This document shows positions 55,340 to 63,674 of a stretch of 64,000 nt of DNA, piece by piece. Position 1 is the first letter of the stretch. Each line of letters opens with the position of its first letter. Below the pieces are notes generated by a model. It did no database searches, had not been told where the DNA came from, and saw only the letters and a list, made by a program, of their open reading frames with translations. The position numbers were made by a program, and so were the translations under genes. The DNA is from Jeotgalibacillus sp. ET6 (lineage in GTDB: Bacteria; Bacillota; Bacilli; Bacillales; Jeotgalibacillaceae), in assembly GCF_029667115.1 (NCBI RefSeq), contig NZ_JARUIU010000004.1, forward strand, positions 248,001-312,000. Direction: 5' to 3'.

Positions 55340-56116
55340 ATGGTTGAGAACAAAGTGGTATTTATAACAGGAGCTGCCAGCGGCATTGGATACGAGATCG
55401 GCTGCGAGTTTGCCAAAGAAGGAGCCAAAGTAGTGCTGACAGATCTTGATGAAAAACGGGTCAAACAGGCTGCACAGGCATTGGCTGAAAAAGGATACAG
55501 CTGTATAGGACTGCGCTGTGATGTCACGCAGGAAGCTGAGATTGAAAAATCGATTGAAGAAGCAATTGTCCATTACGGCAGGCTGGATGTTCTTATAAAT
55601 AATGCAGGAATGCAATACGTAGCAGCGATTGAGGAGTTTCCGACAGAAAAATTTGAGCTTTTAATGAAAATCATGCTGGTTGCTCCGTTTATCGCGATTA
55701 AAAAAGTGTTTCCTGTTATGAAGGAGCAGGGGTATGGACGGATTATCAATATGTCCTCTATTAATGGGCTGGTAGGTTTTGCAGGCAAAGCGGCCTATAA
55801 TAGTGCAAAGCATGGCGTGATTGGATTAACAAAGGTGGCAGCGCTGGAAGGAGCTGAGCACGGAGTAACGGTAAATGCACTTTGTCCCGGCTATGTGGAC
55901 ACGCCTTTAGTGAGAAATCAGCTCGGTGATCTAGCCAAAAACAGGGAGGTAACGCTTGAAAAAGTGCTGGAAGAAGTTATTTATCCGCTGGTCCCTCAAA
56001 AGCGGCTGCTCAGTGTAAAAGAGGTAGCGGATTACTCATTGTTTCTTGCAAGCGATAAAGCAGGAGGTGTGACTGGCCAGGCCGTGATTCTTGACGGCGG
56101 CTATACCGCACAGTAA
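55340..56116 (+). CDS. bdhA: 3-hydroxybutyrate dehydrogenase
   Basis: Classical short-chain dehydrogenase oxidising D-3-hydroxybutyrate to acetoacetate with NAD. TGAASGIGYEIGCEFAKEG binds NAD; NNAGMQYVA, SSINGLVGFAGKAAYNSAKHG supplies Ser/Tyr/Lys; ALCPGYVDTPLVRNQ is typical of BdhA. 258 aa. AGGAGG precedes ATG 55340. Second gene of the permease operon. It could feed the acetyl-CoA pool and the glyoxylate shunt encoded at 24349-28352. Confidence 0.92.
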   Translation: MVENKVVFITGAASGIGYEIGCEFAKEGAKVVLTDLDEKRVKQAAQALAEKGYSCIGLRCDVTQEAEIEKSIEEAIVHYGRLDVLINNAGMQYVAAIEEFPTEKFELLMKIMLVAPFIAIKKVFPVMKEQGYGRIINMSSINGLVGFAGKAAYNSAKHGVIGLTKVAALEGAEHGVTVNALCPGYVDTPLVRNQLGDLAKNREVTLEKVLEEVIYPLVPQKRLLSVKEVADYSLFLASDKAGGVTGQAVILDGGYTAQ

Positions 56117-56160
56117 TGGCATGAAGAAGCCACAGCCAGTATAAGGGTTGTGGTTTTTCA

Positions 56161-56301
56161 TTACTCTTTTTTAAACCAGGCCATCACCATATCCATTACA
56201 TCTCCGCCTACCCAAAATGCGTAAATTAATCCTGCCAGCAGCACAACAACACAGGTTCCGATGATATACAAAAGGGTTTTTCCGAGAGTCTGAGCTATCA
56301 T
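56161..56301 (-). CDS. 46-aa single-span membrane protein
   Basis: Small ORF with GGAGG 9 bp before the ATG at 56301. MIAQTLGKTL is followed by a hydrophobic helix (LYIIGTCVVVLLAGLIYAFW, 11-30) and an amphipathic Met/Asp tail VGGDVMDMVMAWFKKE. It runs opposite to bdhA and the VanZ-like gene and fills the gap between them. I do not know a family for it. Codon use and ribosome site support expression. Confidence 0.6.
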   Translation of the reverse strand: MIAQTLGKTLLYIIGTCVVVLLAGLIYAFWVGGDVMDMVMAWFKKE

Positions 56302-56494
56302 ACTATCAATCCTCCAATAAAAACCATATTAGGTAATTAGACGTTTCTGGAAGAAAAAAGTTCCCGTTTTCAGCTATTTTTTTAAATTTATGAAAATATA
56401 CTATACAATATAGAAATCATATTTCAGAAAAAGCGGGTCTTTTTTTAGTAAGGTAATGACCGTTTGCTTTTGACAATGGAGAGTGGAGCAAGCA

Positions 56495-57055
56495 ATGGGC
56501 CAAATAACAATTCCTGCAATTCTGCTGGGAGCCGTCATTTTTATTGTTTTTGTGTGGAGGGATGGGAAAGGGAAAAAGAAAATCGTCTATCACCGGTGGT
56601 TGTTTTACAGTTTTATCTGGTATGGTGCGATCGTGATGCAGCTTACAATAGGCGGCATCCATATTCCCCCTATCCATGAAGCACCTGTCCGCATGCAGCT
56701 TGAGCCATTCTATTTTATTCAGGAATGGAGCACGTACGAAAGGTTTGACGGGTATCCATTTTTTAATAATGCACGACTTACATTTTTTAATTTCCTTATG
56801 CTGATGCCCTTAGGATTTTATTTATCTGCCTTATTTATGGTAAAGCGGGTGTGGAAAGCGATGCTGCTGCTTTTGGGTACAAGTCTGCTGATTGAATCTT
56901 TGCAGCTGCTTCTTTCTTTTACCGGCTTCATCTGGATGAGGGTATTTAATGTGGATGATTTGATCATGAACACAACAGGAGGATTTCTGGTTTTTCTTGT
57001 TGTCAGGAGTATTCAAAAAAGGAAAGCAAAGAAGCTGCAGGATTCAGCGGCTTAA
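56495..57055 (+). CDS. VanZ-like membrane protein
   Basis: 186-aa membrane protein with five or so helices. FFNFLMLMPLGFYLSALF and SLLIESLQLLLSFTGFIW, then RVFNVDDLIMNTTGGF, are the VanZ family motifs (N-x-x-x-PLG, E-x-x-Q, DD-x-x-x-N-x-x-G). Role in Bacillaceae is unclear; VanZ itself gives low teicoplanin resistance, but no van genes are near. GGAG sits 6 bp before ATG 56495; GTG 56483 is the alternative start. Confidence 0.8.
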   Translation: MGQITIPAILLGAVIFIVFVWRDGKGKKKIVYHRWLFYSFIWYGAIVMQLTIGGIHIPPIHEAPVRMQLEPFYFIQEWSTYERFDGYPFFNNARLTFFNFLMLMPLGFYLSALFMVKRVWKAMLLLLGTSLLIESLQLLLSFTGFIWMRVFNVDDLIMNTTGGFLVFLVVRSIQKRKAKKLQDSAA

Positions 57056-57076
57056 ATTTCCGGCATTGTGCAAATA

Positions 57077-57290
57077 AGAGGCTGAGACAAAAAGTGTCTC
57101 AGCCTCTTTGACTGGTTCGCTGCGCTTCAGGGCGGGATACAGGCTTAAGCCTTTCCAGCGCGTTTCCCTTTAAAGTATCAGTTTGCCGTCATACCCTATA
57201 GGGATCGCCACCTTCCGCTCCGCTCACCTCTGACCATTTATATGAACTGCCTCGCTTTTTAAACTCTTCAGTTTTGGCTCAACCTCTTTT
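57077..57290. repeat. Family 1 intergenic repeat (diverged)
   Basis: Starts with a GAGGCTGAGACA / TGTCTCAGCCTC hairpin plus TTT, which would terminate the VanZ-like gene. It contains GCGCTTCAGGGCGG, GTTTGCCGTCATACCC and CGCCACCTTCCGCTCCGCTC, and ends TTTTGGCTCAACCTCTTTTT. Same orientation as the 39602 copy but more diverged. Confidence 0.82.
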
Positions 57291-57306
57291 TCCATCGTCT
57301 GCTGAC

Positions 57307-57813
57307 TTATACGAAGAAAACCAGGAGGATATAGGCAGCCAGGGAAGTAAAAAAAGTCCGCTGCAAGGTTTTTTCAGCAGAAAGCCCCTCTCCCCAGCGA
57401 ATCATGACGGATAGGACCATGAAATAAAAAAGCAGTATAAAATAAGAAGCAAACAGATCAATCACCCACCGGTAATCGATCCCTGCATCCGGTGGCAGGC
57501 TGATAGAGGTAAAGAGGACAATCAGTATGACAAATGACAGAAGAAGAACCGCTAAAAGAATAAAAGGAACTCTCCTCCACAACGGATGTTGTAAGAATGT
57601 CTCCTTTTTTCTATGCTGAAAATAGACGAGTAAGTGTCCTGCGAGCAGCACAATCCCCACAAACAACACAGAAGAAACAAAACTTCCGGGCAACCCCAGC
57701 ACGTCCGCTTGAAAAAGATTCTGCAGAGGTGAGGCCAATAAGTGAAAAATGGCAAATAAACTTCCTATGAATAGAAAAGTGAATAATTGTAAAAAAGACC
57801 ATTTATATATCAA
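57307..57813 (-). CDS. Polytopic membrane protein, unknown
   Basis: 168 aa with five predicted helices (LQLFTFLFIGSLFAIFHLLA, VSSVLFVGIVLLAGHLLVY, VPFILLAVLLLSFVILIVLF, LFASYFILLFYFMVLSVMI, FFTSLAAYILLVFFV). A basic loop (QHRKKETFLQHPLWRR) follows helix 2. I recognise no family. AGGAGG-type site before the ATG at 57813. Single gene. Confidence 0.7.
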   Translation of the reverse strand: MIYKWSFLQLFTFLFIGSLFAIFHLLASPLQNLFQADVLGLPGSFVSSVLFVGIVLLAGHLLVYFQHRKKETFLQHPLWRRVPFILLAVLLLSFVILIVLFTSISLPPDAGIDYRWVIDLFASYFILLFYFMVLSVMIRWGEGLSAEKTLQRTFFTSLAAYILLVFFV

Positions 57814-57968
57814 AGAATTCCTCCTTAAACCATTACGTTAGTGTTAACTGCTTCTCGTTCATGCTCCATCTTTTTTTACCCTTCAGTACCTCTTTACGTA
57901 CTAATAGGAGGAATGTTTCAGATTACCATCTTCTAAAGTGCCAAATCTATCTAATCATGGTCATTCGG

Positions 57969-57998
57969 TTGATAGAGATCTATCTTTTAAGGTACAAT
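57969..57998 (+). promoter_or_regulatory. Promoter of 5-oxoprolinase operon with palindrome
   Basis: TTGATA (57969-57974) and TACAAT (57993-57998) with 18-bp spacing. GATAGAGATCTATC (57971-57984), an inverted repeat with 5-bp arms, overlaps the -35 and spacer and could be a repressor or activator site. Confidence 0.6.
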
Positions 57999-58046
57999 GC
58001 AGAAATAATAAATATTCAGAAGATTGTATAGGAAAGGAGCTTTTCA

Positions 58047-58751
58047 ATGAATTATTCCCTCGAGCCTCTAGGCGATCAGGCCATTTTAATTGAGTTTTCT
58101 CAGGAAGTGAATGAATGGATTCATGAACAGGTGCAGGGAGTAAAAGGCAGAATTGAAGAGATGGGATACGATTGGGCCATTGAGGTCGTTCCCGCCTTTG
58201 CTTCCATAGCTGTTCATTACGATATTCGCAAGCTTCTTACCTGCCAATCGCCTTATGATCTTGTCGCGAAGGAACTCTCTTTGCTGCTTGATTCAAAAAA
58301 GACATTTACCAAAAAAGCATCGCGTGAAATTAACATCCCTGTTTTTTATGGAGGAAAAGCAGGACCTGATTTGGACGAAGTGGCCGCACATAATGGGATT
58401 TCTGCTGAAGAAGTAGTGGAACTTCATACAAAGGCAGAATATACCGTATATATGCTTGGTTTTGCTCCTGGTTTTCCCTATGTAGGCGGATTAAATGAAA
58501 AGCTGGCAACTCCAAGAAAATCAAAGCCCAGACTTCAAATCCCTCCTGGTTCAGTAGGGATTGCAGGTCAGCAAACAGGGGTATATCCTATTGAAACCCC
58601 CGGCGGCTGGCAATTGATAGGCCAAACTCCGGAAGCATTATTCCGACCGATGAACGAAGAGGAGCCGACGCTGCTGCAGGCGGGCGACAAGATTCGGTTT
58701 TATGCGATTTCAGAAGAGGAATTCTATGAACGTCAGGAGAGAAATAAATGA
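58047..58751 (+). CDS. pxpB: 5-oxoprolinase subunit B
   Basis: With PxpC and PxpA converts 5-oxoproline (pyroglutamate) to glutamate using ATP. KipI family: LEPLGDQAILIEFSQEVNEW at the N-terminus and LGFAPGFPYVGGLNEKLATPR followed by PPGSVGIAGQQTGVYP in the C-terminal domain. 234 aa. GAAAGGAGC precedes ATG 58047. In B. subtilis the homologue was first named as an inhibitor of sporulation kinase KinA. Its stop overlaps pxpC by 4 bp. Confidence 0.94.
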   Translation: MNYSLEPLGDQAILIEFSQEVNEWIHEQVQGVKGRIEEMGYDWAIEVVPAFASIAVHYDIRKLLTCQSPYDLVAKELSLLLDSKKTFTKKASREINIPVFYGGKAGPDLDEVAAHNGISAEEVVELHTKAEYTVYMLGFAPGFPYVGGLNEKLATPRKSKPRLQIPPGSVGIAGQQTGVYPIETPGGWQLIGQTPEALFRPMNEEEPTLLQAGDKIRFYAISEEEFYERQERNK

Positions 58752-59764
58752 TTCGGATAATAGAACCAGGCCTCCTTTCAACGGTACAGGATGAGGGGAG
58801 ACATGGCTTTCAGCAGTATGGAATCATCACAAATGGCGTGATGGATCCCTTTGCTTTGCGGATAGCCAATTATTTAGTAGGGAATGAAGAAAAAGAGGCA
58901 GGAATTGAAGTCACGCTGACGGGTCCCACTTTACAGTTTGAAGAGCAAATGCTCATCGCTGTCTGCGGGGCGGATTTTTCAGCGCTGCTTGACGATGAAC
59001 CGATGCCGCTATGGCGTCCGGTTTTGGTCCAAAAGGGAAGTATACTGCATATGAAATTCAGTAAAAAAGGCTGCAGAGCCGTTATAGCCGTTGGAGGGGG
59101 CCTTGAAATCCCGGCTGTTATGAACAGCCAATCAACGTATGTTAGAGCGGGCATTGGCGGATTTAAAGGAAGAGCGCTTGAAAAAGAAGATGTGCTAAAC
59201 GTCAGAACGCCGTCCATTCAGACACAACAGACCATAAAATCTTTAACGAAAAAAGGAAAAACATACTGGACTTCTGCATGGTCGATATCAGCCCTCTACC
59301 TCAATAATTTATATGAACGGGAAACTGTGAGAGTGATGGAAGGAAGACAGTATGATGAATTTTCCGAAGACAGCCTGAAGGAATTCTGGGAGGAATCCTT
59401 TAAGCTTTCTCCGCAATCAGACCGGATGGGCTATCGTTTAACCGGACCGGTACTCGAGCGAACCGTTTCTGAAGAGATGCTTTCAGAGGCAGTTTCATTT
59501 GGTACGATTCAGGTTCCCTCAGATGGCGAGCCAATTATCCTGCTTGCAGATCGGCAGACGATCGGCGGATACCCGAAAATTGGACAAGCAGCATCGGTTG
59601 ATTTTCCCGCTTTAGCTCAAAAAAAGCCTGGTGAGCCGCTTCGGTTTACTAAAATTTCTCACAGCGAAGCCCAAAAGTTTCTTATAGAAAGAGAACGCGA
59701 TATTCGTGAGTTAAAATGGGGCATTGAGTTTAAAGTAAGATTGGGGCAAAATGGACCAGCTTAA
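58748..59764 (+). CDS. pxpC: 5-oxoprolinase subunit C
   Basis: Biotin-dependent carboxyltransferase-like KipA subunit, partner of PxpB. IRIIEPGLLSTVQDEGRHGFQQYGI start, PLWRPVLVQKGSILHMK, and the C-terminal QVPSDGEPIILLADRQTIGGYPKIGQAASVDFPALAQ are family blocks. 338 aa. It starts at ATG 58748 inside the pxpB stop (ATGA), so the subunits are made together. Confidence 0.94.
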   Translation: MIRIIEPGLLSTVQDEGRHGFQQYGIITNGVMDPFALRIANYLVGNEEKEAGIEVTLTGPTLQFEEQMLIAVCGADFSALLDDEPMPLWRPVLVQKGSILHMKFSKKGCRAVIAVGGGLEIPAVMNSQSTYVRAGIGGFKGRALEKEDVLNVRTPSIQTQQTIKSLTKKGKTYWTSAWSISALYLNNLYERETVRVMEGRQYDEFSEDSLKEFWEESFKLSPQSDRMGYRLTGPVLERTVSEEMLSEAVSFGTIQVPSDGEPIILLADRQTIGGYPKIGQAASVDFPALAQKKPGEPLRFTKISHSEAQKFLIERERDIRELKWGIEFKVRLGQNGPA

Positions 59765-59834
59765 TGCTGGCCAGATGATCGATGGGTGAGCGAAATACGT
59801 TCATTAAAGAACGGACTGTGAAAGGAGAATGAGA

Positions 59835-60596
59835 ATGCTGAGGGTTGATTTAAATTGTGATATGGGAGAAGGTTTTGGCGCTTATAAATTGGGCAATGAT
59901 AAAGATCTTCTGGATTATGTGACGTCTGCTAATATTGCATGCGGTTTTCATGCTGGAGATCCTTCGATTATGAAAAAAACCGTACATATGGCTTTGGAAA
60001 AAAATGTGGGAATAGGGGCCCACCCCGGTTTCAATGATGTGACAGGGTTTGGCAGGAGAAATATCGCTGTCACTCCTGAAGAAACCTACGATCTCGTGGT
60101 CTATCAAATTGGTGCACTCCATGGGTTTGTCAGAGCGGCCGGAGCCAAAATGCAGCATGTGAAGCCGCATGGCGCTTTATATAATATGGCTGCTCGTGAT
60201 TCTTCGCTGGCAGACGCGATCGCTAAAGCTGTTTATGATGTTGACCCTGACCTTGTATTATATGGTCTGTCAGGATCTGAATTGATTCATGCGGGCTTAA
60301 AAAGGGGTTTGAAGACTGCAAGTGAAGTGTTTTCTGACCGCACTTATCAGAACACAGGAGAGCTTACCTCCAGAAAAGAAGAAAATGCATTGATTCGTGA
60401 GGATGACCTGGCAGCAGCTCAAGTGGTCCGAATGATCAAGGAGCAGAAAGTGAAATCAGTATCAGGAACAGATGTGGATCTGCAGGCAGATACGGTCTGC
60501 ATACATGGGGACGGCGCCAACGCCCTGTCTTTTGCTAAAAAGATTCATGCAGCATTGACTGCTGAAAAAATTAATCTGATGAAAGTCAGCCTGTAG
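59835..60596 (+). CDS. pxpA: 5-oxoprolinase subunit A
   Basis: LamB/YcsF-family subunit that hydrolyses the activated 5-oxoproline ring. [33 protein letters not shown] and [15 protein letters not shown] are the conserved blocks. 253 aa from ATG 59835; ATG 59829 is only 1 bp from the AAAGGAG at 59821-59827. It lies 70 bp after pxpC, likely the same operon. Confidence 0.95.
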   Translation: MLRVDLNCDMGEGFGAYKLGNDKDLLDYVTSANIACGFHAGDPSIMKKTVHMALEKNVGIGAHPGFNDVTGFGRRNIAVTPEETYDLVVYQIGALHGFVRAAGAKMQHVKPHGALYNMAARDSSLADAIAKAVYDVDPDLVLYGLSGSELIHAGLKRGLKTASEVFSDRTYQNTGELTSRKEENALIREDDLAAAQVVRMIKEQKVKSVSGTDVDLQADTVCIHGDGANALSFAKKIHAALTAEKINLMKVSL

Positions 60597-60626
60597 CCGA
60601 TTATACAGTGAAGAGAGGAAAGCAAA

Positions 60627-61814
60627 ATGAAAAAATCTAACCGCAGTGTCCTGCTTGGCGCAGCCTTTTTGATGGCTACGTCTGCTATAGGGCCGGGCTT
60701 TTTGACACAAACGACGACCTTCACACAATCCCTGGCAGCGAGTTTTGGATTTGTCATTTTGGTCTCCATTATTATTGATATAGGTGCACAAATGAATATT
60801 TGGCGTATTATTGCCGTTTCAGAAAAAAGAGCGCAGGAAATCGCTAATGACGTGCTTCCTGGATTAGGATATATACTTGCTGTTCTCATAGTCATGGGAG
60901 GCCTGGCTTTTAATATTGGAAACATTGGCGGAGCGGGACTTGGAACCAATGTTCTTTTCGGTGTATCACCGGAAGCTGGAGCCCTGTTCAGCGGATTGGT
61001 GGCTGTAGGGATCTTCTTAGTGAAGGAAGCAGGCCGTTTGATGGATCGATTTACACAGATTCTCGGTTTTTTAATGATTGGTTTAACGATTTATGTCATG
61101 TTTCAATCTAAACCGCCCATTGGTGAAGCGGTTGCTAGAACATTTATGCCTGAAACCATCGATCCTCTTGCCATCGTTACACTCGTCGGCGGTACAGTAG
61201 GCGGATACATTACATTCGCAGGAGGACATCGCCTTCTTGATGCGGGTTTGAAAGGAAAAGAGAACCTGGGTGAGGTGACGAAAAGCTCTATTTCTGCAAT
61301 TGGAATTGCTTCAATTATGAGGATCTTTCTGTTTCTTGCCACATTCGGCATTGTTGCACAGGGGCTCACGATTGATCCCGGGAATCCACCGGCTTCTGTC
61401 TTTCAGCTGGCTGCAGGGAACGCAGGGTACAAAATTTTCGGCGTCGTGATGTGGGCAGCTGCCGTTACCTCAGTTGTCGGCGCAGCCTATACATCTGTCT
61501 CATTTATTAAAACCTTCAGCCCTATCCTTCAAAAATACGAGAAAGTTCTGATTGTCAGTTTTATCGTTATTTCGACAGCCGTGTTTGTCTCGATCGGCCG
61601 TCCTGTTGCGATCTTAATTTTTGTTGGGGCGCTTAATGGACTAATACTGCCGCTGTCTCTTGGCATTATGCTTATCGCCGCTCATAAAACAAAAATTATC
61701 GGAGATTACAAGCACCCCATTTGGATGACGGTTTTTGGCGCACTGATTGTTGTGGTCATGGCATACATGGGAGGCTATACCCTGATAAATGAAATGCCTA
61801 AACTGTTCTCGTAA
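60627..61814 (+). CDS. ycsG: Nramp-like transporter (YcsG type)
   Basis: Nramp-superfamily membrane protein with 11 or so helices, 395 aa. SAIGPGFLTQTTTFTQS replaces the DPGN metal-binding motif of true MntH, so manganese transport is doubtful; next to pxpABC an amino acid or 5-oxoproline substrate is a reasonable inference. AGAGGAAAG precedes ATG 60627. The same association is known for B. subtilis ycsG-kip genes. Confidence 0.88.
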   Translation: MKKSNRSVLLGAAFLMATSAIGPGFLTQTTTFTQSLAASFGFVILVSIIIDIGAQMNIWRIIAVSEKRAQEIANDVLPGLGYILAVLIVMGGLAFNIGNIGGAGLGTNVLFGVSPEAGALFSGLVAVGIFLVKEAGRLMDRFTQILGFLMIGLTIYVMFQSKPPIGEAVARTFMPETIDPLAIVTLVGGTVGGYITFAGGHRLLDAGLKGKENLGEVTKSSISAIGIASIMRIFLFLATFGIVAQGLTIDPGNPPASVFQLAAGNAGYKIFGVVMWAAAVTSVVGAAYTSVSFIKTFSPILQKYEKVLIVSFIVISTAVFVSIGRPVAILIFVGALNGLILPLSLGIMLIAAHKTKIIGDYKHPIWMTVFGALIVVVMAYMGGYTLINEMPKLFS

Positions 61815-61902
61815 TTGAGCAAAATAGACTAGTTTTTCGGGGGCTTATGACATTCTTTGTGCTTATTCGCTAAAAATTTCATCACGTTATGTTACACTAA
61901 AG

Positions 61903-61942
61903 AAGAGTTATCAGATTAAGACGTTCTGACTAACTCTTTTTT
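61903..61942 (+). terminator. Terminator after ycsG / leader hairpin of opu operon
   Basis: AGAGTTA-TCAGA pairs with TCTGA-C-TAACTCT and TTTTTT follows. It may end the pxp operon or act as an attenuator in the osmoprotectant operon leader. Confidence 0.65.
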
Positions 61943-62004
61943 AATAGGATTTTTTAAAAAACGGAAGAGTTGAGAATACTCTTAAAGGAAGGGAGGTTAC
62001 TACA

Positions 62005-62658
62005 TTGGAACAATGGGCAAGATTTCTTGAAATTAATGCTCCGCGCATATTGGAACTGACATTGGATCACGCTGTACTGGTTTCCCTTGCAATCGTCGTT
62101 GCACTGTTAATTGGTGTGCCATTAGGCATTTATCTAACCACTAACGAATACCTCGCAGGAACTGTTCTTCAAGTTGCTTCCGTTACACTGACTATTCCGA
62201 GTCTAGCGCTTTTTGGTATAATGATTCCTATTTTTTCACTAATTAATAAAGGAATCGGATTTTTACCGGCTTTTGTGGCACTGGTGCTTTATTCGCAGCT
62301 GCCGATTATTCGGAATACGTACACCGCTATTAAAAATGTCAATCCTGAGATGAGAGACGCGGCAATTGGAATGGGCATGAAAACCCATCAGCGCCTTTGG
62401 CGTGTGGAAATTCCAAACGCTATGCCGGTTATTATGGCGGGAATCCGCACAGCGGTGGTCCTGAATATCGGAATTGCCGTCATTGCTGCTTATATTGGTG
62501 CAGGCGGTCTTGGTGTTTTAATTACGCAGGGAATCAGCAGGGGTGATAATTACTTAATTATTTCCGGTTCATTAGCCGTTGCTTTGCTTGCGATCATTGC
62601 AGATGGGCTGCTGCTCCTGATTCAGAAACGTTTTACGACAAAAGCTGTTGTCGAATAA
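62005..62658 (+). CDS. Osmoprotectant ABC transporter permease (OpuCB-like)
   Basis: Membrane subunit for glycine betaine/carnitine/choline uptake. Five or six helices and the EAA loop region MRDAAIGMGMKTHQRLWRVEIPNAMPVIMAGIR contacting the ATPase. 217 aa. Starts at TTG 62005 with GGAAGGGAGG 8 bp upstream. First gene of the operon permease-ATPase-permease, different from the ATPase-first order in B. subtilis opuC. Confidence 0.9.
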   Translation: MEQWARFLEINAPRILELTLDHAVLVSLAIVVALLIGVPLGIYLTTNEYLAGTVLQVASVTLTIPSLALFGIMIPIFSLINKGIGFLPAFVALVLYSQLPIIRNTYTAIKNVNPEMRDAAIGMGMKTHQRLWRVEIPNAMPVIMAGIRTAVVLNIGIAVIAAYIGAGGLGVLITQGISRGDNYLIISGSLAVALLAIIADGLLLLIQKRFTTKAVVE

Positions 62659-62677
62659 CTTGTTAAGAGGTGAACAA

Positions 62678-63670
62678 ATGATTACGTTTAATCAGGTAAC
62701 GAAAAAATATTCAAGTGAAAAAACGGCGGTTAAAAATGTCGACTTTACCGTTGATGAAGGAAAGATCGTTGTTCTGCTCGGACCATCAGGCTGCGGCAAG
62801 ACCACTCTTTTGAGAATGGTAAACCGTTTGGAGTCGATTACAGAAGGATCGATTGTCATTGATGATGAAGATTCAATGGATCTTGATGCGATCGAGCTGC
62901 GAAGAAAAATCGGTTATGTCATTCAAAGCAATGGTCTCTTTCCAAACATGACGATCGAAGAAAATGTCATGATCGTCCCGGATCTTCTGGGATGGAATAA
63001 GAAAAAGAAAACAGAGCGCTTCACCTATCTGATGAAGCTTATTGGACTGGATCCTAAGATATACAAAAAACGTTATCCTCACGAATTATCCGGTGGACAG
63101 CAGCAGCGAATCGGTGTTGTACGTGCGCTCGCAGCCGATCCTCCTGTAATGCTGATGGATGAGCCGTTTGGTGCACTGGATCCGATCATCCGGGAAAAAA
63201 TTCAGGATGAATTCCTTCAAATTCAAAGAGAAGTCAAAAAGACGATCTTGTTTGTAAGCCATGACATAGATGAAGCGATAAAAATGGCTGATAAAATCAT
63301 GCTTCTTCGCGATGGGGAAATTATGCAGTATGATACACCATCTGAAATGCTTACCCACCCGAAAAATGATTTTGTCAACCAATTTTTTGGCAAAGACCGC
63401 GCGATTAAGAGCTTAAGTCTTCACACAGTAAAAGATTTACAGGAAGTGATCGGATTAGCCGAAATGGATGAATCCATTTATGACACGAAAACGATTAATG
63501 TAAATCAGGATCTAAGAAATACACTCTCCATGCTGTTAAATCAGGAAGCCGATCAGGTTATTGTCACGAATGATGAAGGTAAAAGAATCGGTTCAATTAC
63601 GATTGACCTCGTTCAAAAATACCTTCATTTTGAAATAAAAGGGAAGCTGTCCGTATCCCAGGAAGGGTGA
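62678..63670 (+). CDS. Osmoprotectant ABC transporter ATPase (OpuCA-like)
   Basis: ATPase subunit: Walker A GPSGCGKTT, LSGGQQQRIGV, Walker B PVMLMDEPFGALDP, then a C-terminal part with one CBS-type repeat (DQVIVTNDEGKRIGSITIDLVQ). The CBS region can sense ionic strength. 330 aa. AAGAGGTGA precedes ATG 62678; the longer frame from 62648 overlaps the permease stop and was rejected. Confidence 0.92.
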   Translation: MITFNQVTKKYSSEKTAVKNVDFTVDEGKIVVLLGPSGCGKTTLLRMVNRLESITEGSIVIDDEDSMDLDAIELRRKIGYVIQSNGLFPNMTIEENVMIVPDLLGWNKKKKTERFTYLMKLIGLDPKIYKKRYPHELSGGQQQRIGVVRALAADPPVMLMDEPFGALDPIIREKIQDEFLQIQREVKKTILFVSHDIDEAIKMADKIMLLRDGEIMQYDTPSEMLTHPKNDFVNQFFGKDRAIKSLSLHTVKDLQEVIGLAEMDESIYDTKTINVNQDLRNTLSMLLNQEADQVIVTNDEGKRIGSITIDLVQKYLHFEIKGKLSVSQEG

Positions 63671-63674
63671 TTCG

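Noticed and set aside
59798-59811. GTTCATTAAAGAAC before pxpA resembling a SinR operator
   Set aside because: One arm deviates and the spacing is wrong; no promoter beside it.
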